The position numbers and the translations under genes are program-made. From NCBI GenBank assembly GCA_947652605.1, contig OX393576.1, positions 49,266,966 to 49,330,965 on the forward strand: a stretch of DNA of 64,000 bases. The letters run 5' to 3'. Shown here one piece after another: positions 1-8,949 of the stretch (the stretch's first letter is position 1; each line of letters begins with the position of its first letter). The notes under the pieces were generated by a model that saw only the letters and a program-made list of their open reading frames with translations, was not told the DNA's origin and did not search any database. Source of the DNA: Elmis aenea. Lineage: Eukaryota > Arthropoda > Insecta > Coleoptera > Elmidae.

Positions 1-955
1 ATTTGGATTTTTGATTTCCGAAAGGAGGTGTGACTTGACAGCCGACCGTTAAGCGTCGACGAGTGGTGTTAGTGCGTTATTCTACGTATGTAATTTGGTT
101 GTGGTCCATTGGTGGCGTCGTTATGAAAACGCCGGCTTTAATGCCAATTTTGGGACCATAACGCAAGTGCAGGTTGTTAGTGAGCATCGTTGCTAAGGTT
201 GATTCATTGGATAAACCGGGCTGTTTTGCCGATATACGACAAGCTCGCTACACCGGAGAAAATCAAGCAAATAAACGTACAGCGTGACTCCAGTTGCTGC
301 AAACACCATTTCCTCGTCTCCATTCTTCGCTACGAGTGCAAAAGTTTAAGCGTTAATATCGAGTGAACGACACGTGCCGCCGAAAACTCTGATAAGGTAT
401 CGTCTTTGTTATTTATACCGCCTGTGGTTAACTGCGCCTCCCCCTTATGACGTTATTTTGTTTATGTTTGTTGTTAGATTAATTATTAATTTGCTTACTG
501 TTTAAATTAACTGGTTGATCACTATTGTGCGATCATTTCAATTTGAGCATTATTGATTGTTAACTTTATCTGAACATTTATTGGTTAGTAACATTAAGAT
601 GATCATTTTGTCCCCTCACTCCTAGGTGAGGTATGTGATTTATTTTTGGTTGTGCTTTAAACTTATTGCAACCTATTTGATTGATTTGATTTAATTATAT
701 GTTTGTCTTTGTCAAGTTTATGTGTTATTAAAGGCATATATCGTTCAAGCCTACGAGTTCTTTATTTCCCTTCTCAGTTTTTTTACTATTTGAAACCTTG
801 CAAAATTAAATAGTGTGGCGCCCTTATTCCTGTCTTTAAGTTTCTTTCTAATTCGGACCTACCCCTTCTCGTCTGAACTAGCCGCGAGTCCGAACCACCC
901 GTTCTTGTTGCAAGAGCATTGGCTTTCTTGGAAAGTGGCCGATAATCGTGTAACA
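1..955 (+). repeat. 5' LTR of the gypsy element (left end outside window)
   Basis: This segment is repeated at 7322-8276. It ends with CGTGTAACA at 947-955, which complements the TGTTACG start seen in the 3' LTR at 7231. The first 91 bases of the LTR are missing from the window. It should carry the element's promoter and poly(A) signals, but I cannot point to a clear TATA box or AATAAA in it. Confidence 0.95.
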
Positions 956-1556
956 AAATTGACGCCCAACATTAGGGGCTTTGTGTAACTAAACCTTGTT
1001 GGCTTTGTGTAACTATACTTACTCATTTAGGGACTTGTTTGATAATTGCCTTTATCTTGTAAATTTTTCTTTTGCAATTTTTCTAGAATTTTATATCTTG
1101 CTACGTGTGTTGCATATATTTAGGCGTTCCTAATAAATGCAAGCATACATTTATTCTAGTTTCGTTACGCTTCTTTATGCTTTGACCTCTCTGCTACATG
1201 TTTTCGACTTTGCTACTTGTTTTTAGGATTTCTGATATACAGGGTTGAACAACAATTTGGTACTTTGTCTTTTTATTGGTTCTATAGATTCCTTAGAAGG
1301 ATTTACGCAATTTTGCACATTTTCTATATACAGAGCCAGTCAAAATTTTTGTCCAATTTTTTTTTATTGCTTTATAGGTTTTTGGAAGTCTTTTTCGACC
1401 AGACTTGATACGTAGGTACAGTTTCGGTCAAAAATTTAGTCCAAATAATTTTTCTTTTAGGCTATTTAGTTGCTTTTCTTTCTTTTTGGGGTGTTTTCTT
1501 CCTTCTCGAAGGAAAGTCAATTACTTGTTATACTTTACTGATTTTGACTAGATACA
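956..1556 (+). other. Gypsy 5' leader with tRNA-Lys-like primer-binding site
   Basis: Four bases (AAAT) separate the LTR end from TGACGCCCAAC at 960-970. This matches the tRNA-Lys type primer-binding site TGGCGCCCAAC known from gypsy elements except for one base (A for G at 962). A second short match, AGGGGC, follows at 974-979. The rest of the leader is T-rich and holds short repeated phrases (GGCTTTGTGTAACT occurs twice near 976-1015) but no credible gene. A 63-codon open stretch at 1217-1408 is low-complexity and hydrophobic and is not supported. Confidence 0.75.
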
Positions 1557-2948
1557 ATGGCACCGTTGTGCATTTGGAAAGATTTTATTGACTCTCTGAA
1601 TCAAGGTGAGCTCGCGTATGAGTTAACGAGCCGTGGTTTTCCGTCCGCTACAGTAGCCGAGATGAGAAAGTCAGTTCGTGGCGTGCTTAAATTGTATTCA
1701 GAAAAATCGCTATCGCAAGTTGCCTATACGGTTGAGTTTAACGATGATAAGTTAGCTATCACTAGAAATTTAATTGAATTAGAATCGGCACTTCAAACTT
1801 TTGAAGGTGATACGAAAGCTGCGTGTTTCCGTCGTACTTCGGCGCTGATGAAACATACTGATCGACGCCTTGAACTCGCTAACCCTACTACCGGCGAGAT
1901 GAAAAGTGAACTTAATGCGCTTCGACTGCGTGCGCATGAGCTTAAAACAGAGTTCGAAAACGCTTACAAACGCGCGTTACGTGATCAGACTGTTCCACCA
2001 ACCACCAGTACTCCGCTTCGTAATGCGGTGACACATGTGTCAGATGACTCGTCCGACGAAGGCGATATTCTAGTTCCTCCGGTTTCTCAAACATTTTCTG
2101 CAAAGTTTGTTCCTGTCTCGAAATGGGGCATTACGTTTAGTGGACGAAGCGATGCTTCCGTTAGCTCTTTCTTGGAACGTGTTGAAGAACTAAGAATAGC
2201 GCGTAATGTTAGTACCTTTCAATTATTTTCTTCGGCTATCGACCTGTTTGAAGGCGATGCTCTTTTATGGTATCGTTCAGTGCGCGAGGATATTCGCGAC
2301 TGGAATTCTCTAGTTATTAATCTTCGTCAAGCATTTTTACCATCAGATTATGACGAGAGATTGAGACAAGAAATCTACAATCGTTTACAAGGATCTTCCG
2401 AACGCCCAACTTTATTTGTTGCTGCTATGCGCAATTTATTTCGCAGATTGACCTTCATTCCTTCTGAGTCTGAACAACTTCATCGTATTATCTGCTATCT
2501 ACGTCCTAAATATTCGCAAAGCTTACTTTTTCAACAACCGACTACCTTTACTAAACTCGTTTCATTGTTACGCACGTTAGAGGATGCAGAGATTCGGAAT
2601 CGACGTTTTGAACCTCGATCTGGACCCGAACCTTTGCTGGAACCTGACTTAGCGTGTACGCAACGATCTTCTCGCCAACGTATCGATAAAGTTGATGTTC
2701 CTTCTTCTCTTAAACGTACTAAACCTATTGCGTCTGTTTCTACCTCGAGTACGGTACCTTCTGAGACTGTTATTGCTTCTTCTTCCAAACCTTTCGCTTC
2801 CATGACGTGCTGGAATTGTGGGAAAACCGGTCATGTTTCTCCTTCTTGTCCCCAACCCCAGAAACGTCACTGTTATAAGTGTGGCCAACCGAACCACACT
2901 ACTCGGACTTGTCCGAAATGTAATAATAATAAGCCTTCGGAAAACTAA
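1557..2948 (+). CDS. gag: Gag polyprotein of the gypsy element
   Basis: This 463-residue ORF encodes the structural protein that forms the cytoplasmic virus-like particle and packages element RNA. The middle part (about residues 190-340) has the helical retrotransposon-gag look, with FEGDALLWYRS and a following FLPSDYDERLRQEI block. Two CCHC zinc knuckles lie near the C-terminus: CWNCGKTGHVSPSC at residues 418-431 and CYKCGQPNHTTRTC at 439-452. Both keep the C-X2-C-X4-H-X4-C spacing for RNA binding. The ATG at 1557 is the first good start after the leader. Pol follows in the -1 frame with a 16-base overlap. The frame is undamaged, as expected for a young copy. A Gag assignment is secure; the exact gypsy clade is not determined. 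Confidence 0.95.
   Translation: MAPLCIWKDFIDSLNQGELAYELTSRGFPSATVAEMRKSVRGVLKLYSEKSLSQVAYTVEFNDDKLAITRNLIELESALQTFEGDTKAACFRRTSALMKHTDRRLELANPTTGEMKSELNALRLRAHELKTEFENAYKRALRDQTVPPTTSTPLRNAVTHVSDDSSDEGDILVPPVSQTFSAKFVPVSKWGITFSGRSDASVSSFLERVEELRIARNVSTFQLFSSAIDLFEGDALLWYRSVREDIRDWNSLVINLRQAFLPSDYDERLRQEIYNRLQGSSERPTLFVAAMRNLFRRLTFIPSESEQLHRIICYLRPKYSQSLLFQQPTTFTKLVSLLRTLEDAEIRNRRFEPRSGPEPLLEPDLACTQRSSRQRIDKVDVPSSLKRTKPIASVSTSSTVPSETVIASSSKPFASMTCWNCGKTGHVSPSCPQPQKRHCYKCGQPNHTTRTCPKCNNNKPSEN
2933..2948 (+). promoter_or_regulatory. Candidate gag-pol -1 frameshift window
   Basis: The pol frame opens just after a stop at 2930-2932, and gag stops at 2946-2948, so the two frames overlap by 16 bases. 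Pol lies in the -1 frame relative to gag and has no ATG near its start: the first in-frame methionine codon falls well inside the protease region. This arrangement fits -1 ribosomal frameshifting. The bases at 2939-2945 read G-GAA-AAC in the gag frame, ending next to the stop. The AAC to AAA slip in the A site is classical, but the P-site match is imperfect. Stop-codon-linked reinitiation is the alternative. Confidence 0.5.
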
Positions 2949-5900
2949 CTTGTGAGTCGTCGACCCGAGTGACTGACTCACCTTTCTCTTCTAGTACTGC
3001 AATCTCGGATTCCTTTTCTGACTTAGACATTCGATCTAAATTCGCTTTAGATTTTCTTTTAGCTTCTTCTGAGGGTGACGAACGCCCATATTTATCTGTA
3101 GAGATTTTTGGGAAAACTTTTCTAGGTCTATTAGACTCTGGTGCTTCCCGTACTATACTTGGTCGTTCTGGTTGGAACGTACTCAAGTCTTTTGATTTAA
3201 CTTTGTTGCCTTGTTCTATTCCTGAGTGTACTGTCGCTAATGGCGTATCCTGTTCCGTTTTGGGATTACTTTGTGTTCCTGTAGTAGTAGAAAAACGCGT
3301 TGTCTTAACAGAAATTCTAGTTATACCTTCGCTACCTCATTCTCTTATCTTAGGAGTTGACTTTTGGAAGAAATTGGGAATCATTCCCAATATCCGTAAT
3401 GGAGGATGGACGTTTAGCGATAGGAAAGAGCTAGAAATTGCTTCCATTACAGACCATAGTCACTTGGACGCAAGGCAGATGTCTCTCCTTTCTTCGTTGC
3501 TTAGGGATATCTTCTCTGTTATGAAATCGACTTTGGGATGCACGAACCTTGTTGAACACGAAATTCGTACTACGGCTGAACCCATCAAACAGCGTTACTA
3601 CCCTATCTCTCCAGCACTACAAAAGTTTGTGGATGCTGAAATGAACACCATGCTGGAGCAAGGTGTTATCGAACCGTCACAATCACCGTGGGCATCGCCC
3701 ATTGTGCTTGTCAAAAAGAAAGATAGTACTTATAGGTTCTGTGTGGACTATCGCAAGGTAAACAAAGTCACTGAACGTGATGCGTATCCTCTTCCTTATG
3801 TATCTAATATTCTAGATCGTCTACGTGACGCTAAGTTTCTTTCTAGTTTGGATATTAAAACTGCTTATTGGCAGATTCCTGTTAAAGCTGAGTCTGGACC
3901 TATTACTGCCTTTACTGTACCAAACAGAGGTTTATTTCAGTTCCGACGCCTTCCCTTTGGGTTACATAATTCTCCAGCCACCTGGCAACGGCTGATCGAC
4001 CGCGTTATCGGCGCAGACCTAGAACCTCATGTCTTTGTCTATCTCGATGATATTGTCATAGTCACGAATGACTTTGATAAGCACTTGGACGTCCTTCGGG
4101 AAGTCTTCAGACGACTTGTGGACGCTGGTCTTACTGTTCGTCGAGATAAATGTCACTTTTGCCGTCCCGAATTACGCTATCTCGGTTATGTTGTCGATAA
4201 ACAGGGTTTACATGTGGACCCAGAAAAAGTTTCTGCTATTCTTAACTTACCTATTCCTACTTCCGTTACTGAAGTACGTCGTGTCCTAGGAATGGCATCG
4301 TGGTACCGACGTTTTATTCCTGATTTCTCTACCGTTGTTTCTCCTATTACTTCTCTTACTAAAAAGAATGCTAACTTTCTTTGGAGTGACGAATGTCAAC
4401 TAGCTTTTACGGCCATTAAGGAAGCTCTTATTGCTGCTCCAATTCTTAGCTGTCCTGATTTTAACAAGGAGTTTACTATTCAGACTGATGCCTCAGATTA
4501 TGGTGTAGGTGCTATCTTGACCCAAACGCATGATGACGGCGAACATGCAGTTAGTTATATTAGCTGTTCGTTGCAGAAAGCAGCGCGTAATTACAGCACC
4601 ACCGAAAAAGAATGTCTCGCAGTCGTATGGGCCATAGAAAAATTCCGACCATATATCGAAGGTGCTCACTTTACTGTGGTCACTGACCACCACTCCTTGA
4701 TTTGGCTTAATAATCTAAAGGATCCTTCTGGACGTCTTGCTCGGTGGAGCGTACGACTCCAGCAGTACGACTTCACAATAGTCCATCGCAAGGGCAAAGA
4801 TCATGTCGTTCCAGATACTTTGTCTCGTTCTGTTCCTAAACTTGATGTCGTGGAACCTGCCATTATTCTTCCTCCATTTCAGACTTCTGATGAGTGGTAT
4901 TGTCGCTTACGTACCTCTATCGAAACCAACCCGGATAAATATCCTGTTTGGCGTGTCGACAATGGTAAGATCTTTAAGTATACTTCTCCTCGTATTCGTG
5001 GGCTCGATCCAGAATGCGATAACTGGAAGTTTGTTGTTCCTACGGAACTTCGTCGAGGTCTCATCAATGAGAACCATGACTTACCAACTGCCGGTCACGC
5101 TGGTGTGTTCAAAACGTTTGAGCGTTTGGCCACACGTTACTATTGGCCTAAAATGAGATCCTCTGTTGCTAGATATGTCCGGAGATGTGCAGTTTGTGCC
5201 GCACATAAGGTAGAACAGAAGAAACCTTATGGTTTTATGGTACCTCGTGCTAAACCTTCTCGTCCTTGGCAGTTCCTCTGCATTGATATTGTTGGACCAC
5301 TTCCTCGTTCGCCTAAAGGCTATACCTTTATTCTTGTTGTCGCTGATTGCTTTACTAAATACTCTTGCTTCTTTCCCCTTCGTCGTGCTACAGCTGCTAC
5401 GGTTTGTCGCGCTGTAGAAGATGAAATTTTTTTAGTTTATGGTACACCGCAGTACATTATCTGTGATAATGGTGTACAATTTCGTAGTGGAGAGTTTGGC
5501 TCTCTATGTGAAAGCTATCGCTGTAAAATTCTATTCAATGCTCCTTACCATCCGCAAGCTAATCCTGCAGAACGCATTAACCGCGTACTAAAAACTATGC
5601 TTTCTTCGTATGTTGCGGATAACCACCGAAAGTGGGATTCGCTATTGCCAAAAGTTGCTTGTGCTATTCGCACGTCCAAACATGAAGTAATTGGTCACTC
5701 TCCTTTTTTTGCTAACTTCGGGCGTGAGCACCACTTATATGGAGATCACATGGGACGACCACCCGATCTCAATGAACCGATTGAAGATCCCGATCGCACT
5801 GTTGACGAACCTGGCTTACGAACGAAAGGCATAGAACAACTGCGTTTGGATATTAAGAATCGATTGAACAAGGCTTACGAACAAGCTAGCCGACGTTACA

Positions 5901-6133
5901 ATCTTCGTCGACGCCCAGTTGAGTTTGCTGTAAACTCACTTGTGTGGCGCAGGAACTTTGCTTTATCCAACGCCGCTGCTTACATCAACGCCAAACTCGC
6001 TGCGAAATTTATTGGTCCCTTTACTGTTTTGAAACGTGTGTCTCCTTGGACTTACCAGTTAGCTGACGAGTCTGGTAAAGACGTAGGTACCTGGCATGTT
6101 CAAGATATGAAGCCATATCTTGCTGAAGACTAA
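2933..6133 (+). CDS. pol: Pol polyprotein of the gypsy element (PR-RT-RH-IN)
   Basis: Numbering residues from the codon at 2969, the aspartic protease has LLDSGAS with D56. Reverse transcriptase shows LPFGL, then YLDD at 358-361, the polymerase active site. RNase H begins with TDAS around 506. Integrase has an H-H-C-C zinc-binding N-terminus (H703, H710, C740, C743) and a catalytic triad D773, D833, E868 with the expected D-35-E spacing. The C-terminus has a GPF motif (FIGPFTV), the GPY/F module of many Ty3/gypsy integrases. Domain order RT-RH-IN is diagnostic for Ty3/gypsy. The frame has no stops and all catalytic residues are present, so the protein could be active. The start at 2933 is the limit of the open frame; expression likely depends on frameshifting from gag. 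The GTG at 2969 is not a convincing eukaryotic start. Confidence 0.96.
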   Translation, partial: AFGKLTCESSTRVTDSPFSSSTAISDSFSDLDIRSKFALDFLLASSEGDERPYLSVEIFGKTFLGLLDSGASRTILGRSGWNVLKSFDLTLLPCSIPECTVANGVSCSVLGLLCVPVVVEKRVVLTEILVIPSLPHSLILGVDFWKKLGIIPNIRNGGWTFSDRKELEIASITDHSHLDARQMSLLSSLLRDIFSVMKSTLGCTNLVEHEIRTTAEPIKQRYYPISPALQKFVDAEMNTMLEQGVIEPSQSPWASPIVLVKKKDSTYRFCVDYRKVNKVTERDAYPLPYVSNILDRLRDAKFLSSLDIKTAYWQIPVKAESGPITAFTVPNRGLFQFRRLPFGLHNSPATWQRLIDRVIGADLEPHVFVYLDDIVIVTNDFDKHLDVLREVFRRLVDAGLTVRRDKCHFCRPELRYLGYVVDKQGLHVDPEKVSAILNLPIPTSVTEVRRVLGMASWYRRFIPDFSTVVSPITSLTKKNANFLWSDECQLAFTAIKEALIAAPILSCPDFNKEFTIQTDASDYGVGAILTQTHDDGEHAVSYISCSLQKAARNYSTTEKECLAVVWAIEKFRPYIEGAHFTVVTDHHSLIWLNNLKDPSGRLARWSVRLQQYDFTIVHRKGKDHVVPDTLSRSVPKLDVVEPAIILPPFQTSDEWYCRLRTSIETNPDKYPVWRVDNGKIFKYTSPRIRGLDPECDNWKFVVPTELRRGLINENHDLPTAGHAGVFKTFERLATRYYWPKMRSSVARYVRRCAVCAAHKVEQKKPYGFMVPRAKPSRPWQFLCIDIVGPLPRSPKGYTFILVVADCFTKYSCFFPLRRATAATVCRAVEDEIFLVYGTPQYIICDNGVQFRSGEFGSLCESYRCKILFNAPYHPQANPAERINRVLKTMLSSYVADNHRKWDSLLPKVACAIRTSKHEVIGHSPFFANFGREHHLYGDHMGRPPDLNEPIEDPDRTVDEPGLRTKGIEQLRLDIKNRLNKAYEQASRRYNLRRRPVEFAVNSLVWRRNFALSNAAAYINAKLAAKFIGPFTVLKRVSPWTYQLADESGKDVGTWHVQDMKPYLAED

Positions 6134-6287
6134 TACGACATTTTCTGTTACTTGTTGGTTCACTTTCTCTTTACTTAGTTGCTTTCCCTACTGGGAATTT
6201 TCTTTGGACTGACAGTTTCTATGCTCGTGTTTGGTCGATGTCTCGGCTTCATCATTTGACGTTTCGCAACTTTCTGTTTCTTTCTCT

Positions 6288-6447
6288 TTTCTCTCCTTCT
6301 TGGTTCAGGATGAAGAATTGGCCAAGGGTGCGTGGTTACCAGGGGTAAAAGCCCCCTAAACACCCGCTTTCTCTCCTTCTTGGTGCAGGATATAGAATTG
6401 GCCAAGGGTGTGTGGTTACCAGGGGTAAAAGCCCCCTAAACACTCGC
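6288..6447 (+). repeat. Two 80-bp tandem repeats with internal hairpin
   Basis: GGTTCAGGA at 6302 recurs as GGTGCAGGA at 6382, and the following block, ending in CCCCCTAAACAC, is nearly identical between the units (period 80 bp). Each unit contains GGGG-TAAAAG-CCCC, able to form a small hairpin. It sits in the gypsy 3' UTR, where tandem repeats of variable number are common. A role in RNA packaging or 3' processing is only a guess. Confidence 0.85.
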
Positions 6448-7218
6448 TTTGTTTTCTTCTGTCTTGCTTTGGAACTTTCTTCTTTCTGGAAATGACTGAT
6501 GATGGATAGATGCGAACATGACGACAAGCGATCAGTTCTCGGAATCCTGACTCTTTGGACTCAGACCGAGCCGCCTCTGTCAGAGTAGTTGAGTGACGGA
6601 TGACTGCTGTCTTTTGGTTTCACTGTGTGATCTCTCCTGGATAGGTGGATCACGACAGCGCTTTTCTTTGCCCAAAGTCCGCGATATATTTCTTACCAGT
6701 TTCGAGGATAAACCGATTGGTTTATACCTCTTTAGTCTCAGTTCAGTGTCCTTATCGGCGCTGTGTTAGTAGGTTACGTTGGTTCCTCTTGGACCTTTCG
6801 GTTCTTTCTTTTGGTTTCTTTTTATTACTACTTTTCTTTTAGGCAATAATTTTTTTGCGTGTTTGTGGGAATTAAGTCCCGTGTGATGTTAGTGATTTGC
6901 TTATCATTTGTTGGACTTTTTTCGAGAATCCTTTTTTTTTCTTAAATTTTTATTTCGTTACCGTTCTGCTATATTGGGTATTAGACAATCCTGATCTTCG
7001 GCGCTGTTATGTAATCTTTAGCGACGGTCAGAATTGATCCCCAATCTAGAAGATATTCTTTATATTTTGCTTTAAAAATTATTAATTTTTTTGTTTAACT
7101 GTTAGGGTTATTGTAGCATTATAACTGTTAGGGATTTTGTAGTATCATTATAGTAAAATGTGTCGTTAGTTTAGTGCTAGGAAAAAAAAAAGTCTGCGAC
7201 TTTTTTTTCTTTACTACT

Positions 7219-7230
7219 TAGAGGGGGATT
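7219..7230 (+). promoter_or_regulatory. Polypurine tract for plus-strand priming
   Basis: The purine-rich run AGAGGGGGATT directly precedes the TGTTAC start of the 3' LTR at 7231. Position and composition match the plus-strand primer of LTR retrotransposons. Confidence 0.8.
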
Positions 7231-8276
7231 TGTTACGTGACTTTTGGCGGACATGGTACATCAAAGTTTAGTGCGCCGATCGTGACTTTAGTTTGGGTTT
7301 CGGCCGCGATAGCCGTTGTAAATTTGGATTTTTGATTTCCGAAAGGAGGTGTGACTTGACAGCCGACCGTTAAGCGTCGACGAGTGGTGTTAGTGCGTTA
7401 TTCTACGTATGTAATTTGGTTGTGGTCCATTGGTGGCGTCGTTATGAAAACGCCGGCTTTAATGCCAATTTTGGGACCATAACGCAAGTGCAGGTTGTTA
7501 GTGAGCATCGTTGCTAAGGTTGATTCATTGGATAAACCGGGCTGTTTTGCCGATATACGACAAGCTCGCTACACCGGAGAAAATCAAGCAAATAAACGTA
7601 CAGCGTGACTCCAGTTGCTGCAAACACCATTTCCTCGTCTCCATTCTTCGCTACGAGTGCAAAAGTTTAAGCGTTAATATCGAGTGAACGACACGTGCCG
7701 CCGAAAACTCTGATAAGGTATCGTCTTTGTTATTTATACCGCCTGTGGTTAACTGCGCCTCCCCCTTATGACGTTATTTTGTTTATGTTTGTTGTTAGAT
7801 TAATTATTAATTTGCTTACTGTTTAAATTAACTGGTTGATCACTATTGTGCGATCATTTCAATTTGAGCATTATTGATTGTTAACTTTATCTGAACATTT
7901 ATTGGTTAGTAACATTAAGATGATCATTTTGTCCCCTCACTCCTAGGTGAGGTATGTGATTTATTTTTGGTTGTGCTTTAAACTTATTGCAACCTATTTG
8001 ATTGATTTGATTTAATTATATGTTTGTCTTTGTCAAGTTTATGTGTTATTAAAGGCATATATCGTTCAAGCCTACGAGTTCTTTATTTCCCTTCTCAGTT
8101 TTTTTACTATTTGAAACCTTGCAAAATTAAATAGTGTGGCGCCCTTATTCCTGTCTTTAAGTTTCTTTCTAATTCGGACCTACCCCTTCTCGTCTGAACT
8201 AGCCGCGAGTCCGAACCACCCGTTCTTGTTGCAAGAGCATTGGCTTTCTTGGAAAGTGGCCGATAATCGTGTAACA
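7231..8276 (+). repeat. 3' LTR of the gypsy element, 1046 bp
   Basis: It starts TGTTACGTGA and ends ATCGTGTAACA, giving a TGTTAC/GTAACA inverted terminal pair. Bases 7322-8276 repeat 1-955 of the window without a difference that I could find. A related but diverged solo LTR occurs on the other strand at 26677-27766. Confidence 0.96.
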
Positions 8277-8284
8277 CATGGAAT

Positions 8285-8946
8285 AGTTTAGGATATTAAA
8301 TTTTTTTCAGCAATTTCATTTAATACAGCTACAGTAACAGGTAGTGCTAGGAATATTCTCAATGAAGCTTCTAAATTTGGATAGGATTGAACTACACTGT
8401 ATTCATGAATCGTTTTTAAAAGATCTAAACTTGTACGTCTTTAAGGTATGGAATTAACGTCGTTGCCTGATTTTCAAAACTGATTATTTCTGATAAGAAT
8501 CTATAGAATTGATATCGTCTGGACATTTGACGAATAAATCACAAGCTGCTTTTTTAAATTTTTAAGTCCATTGACTTTAATTTATCACCTGTTAAAAATT
8601 CGAAATCAGACAAATTCCCATACAGCTTTTCATATCTCCATCTAAGTTGTGATTTTAAAATATCTATTACTCCTTTTATTTCTACTGTAAATAAATATTT
8701 ATCATTATAAGGAACTGATTGCTGATATTGATCATCTAATTTAATTATTTTGCTTCGTTTGTTTTCAAAATCGGTAGACAATTTTATTTTCAAAGCCAAA
8801 AGTTCACTCTTAGAAAAAAATGTTTCCCATATGGTGTCACTTATTTGCTGCAAGGATCTATATATTCCTTGTAATAAACGTGAAGCTTTAATTATGCTCA
8901 TCGTTTTTGATTGCAAGGCCTTGTTTGTTTTATCAGGTTCTTGCAA
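8285..8946 (-). pseudogene. hAT transposase C-terminal relic
   Basis: Reading from 8946 leftwards there is an open 130-codon stretch (8946-8554) containing QEPDKTNKALQSKTM and FLTGDKLKS. I recognise this as the region before the dimerisation domain in ZMYM1/TTF-type hAT transposases. After stops, the frame near 8400-8310 reads PNLEASLRIFLALPVTVA, the hallmark of the hAT C-terminal dimerisation domain. The expected following ERSFSKLK part is absent, and the sequence runs into the gypsy LTR at 8276. The N-terminal and DDE parts are missing. This is a dead fragment, either cut by the gypsy insertion or already truncated; the part to the left of the gypsy cannot be seen. Confidence 0.8.
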
Positions 8947-8949
8947 TAT

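Larger units (their letters stand above)
6134..7230 (+). other. Gypsy 3' untranslated region, no env
   Basis: About 1.1 kb lies between the pol stop and the 3' LTR. No ORF here looks like an envelope protein: no long frame with a signal peptide and membrane segments is present on the plus strand. The region is T-rich, contains an 80-bp tandem duplication (6288-6447) and ends in a purine tract. Confidence 0.8.
1..8276 (+). mobile_element. Near-complete young Ty3/gypsy LTR retrotransposon
   Basis: The copy has the order LTR, primer-binding site, gag, pol (protease, reverse transcriptase, RNase H, integrase), untranslated tail, polypurine tract, LTR. By comparison with the right LTR (7231-8276) the left LTR starts 91 bases before the window, so the full element would be about 8.37 kb. 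Both ORFs are free of stops. The visible 955 bases of the left LTR match 7322-8276 in every line I compared, which implies a recent insertion. There is no env-like ORF after pol, so this is a retrotransposon rather than an enveloped errantivirus type. The base after the right LTR starts CATG (8277-8280), which is the predicted target duplication, but the left flank is not visible. The right flank is a hAT relic. Confidence 0.96.

Noticed and set aside
2649..3186. Minus-strand open frames under gag and pol
   Set aside because: They mirror the coding strand of a well-supported gag-pol and have low-complexity Arg/Ser-rich composition.
6175..6527. Minus-strand frames in the gypsy 3' UTR as a possible extra gene
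   Set aside because: They arise from translating the 80-bp tandem repeat; no protein family match and no start context.
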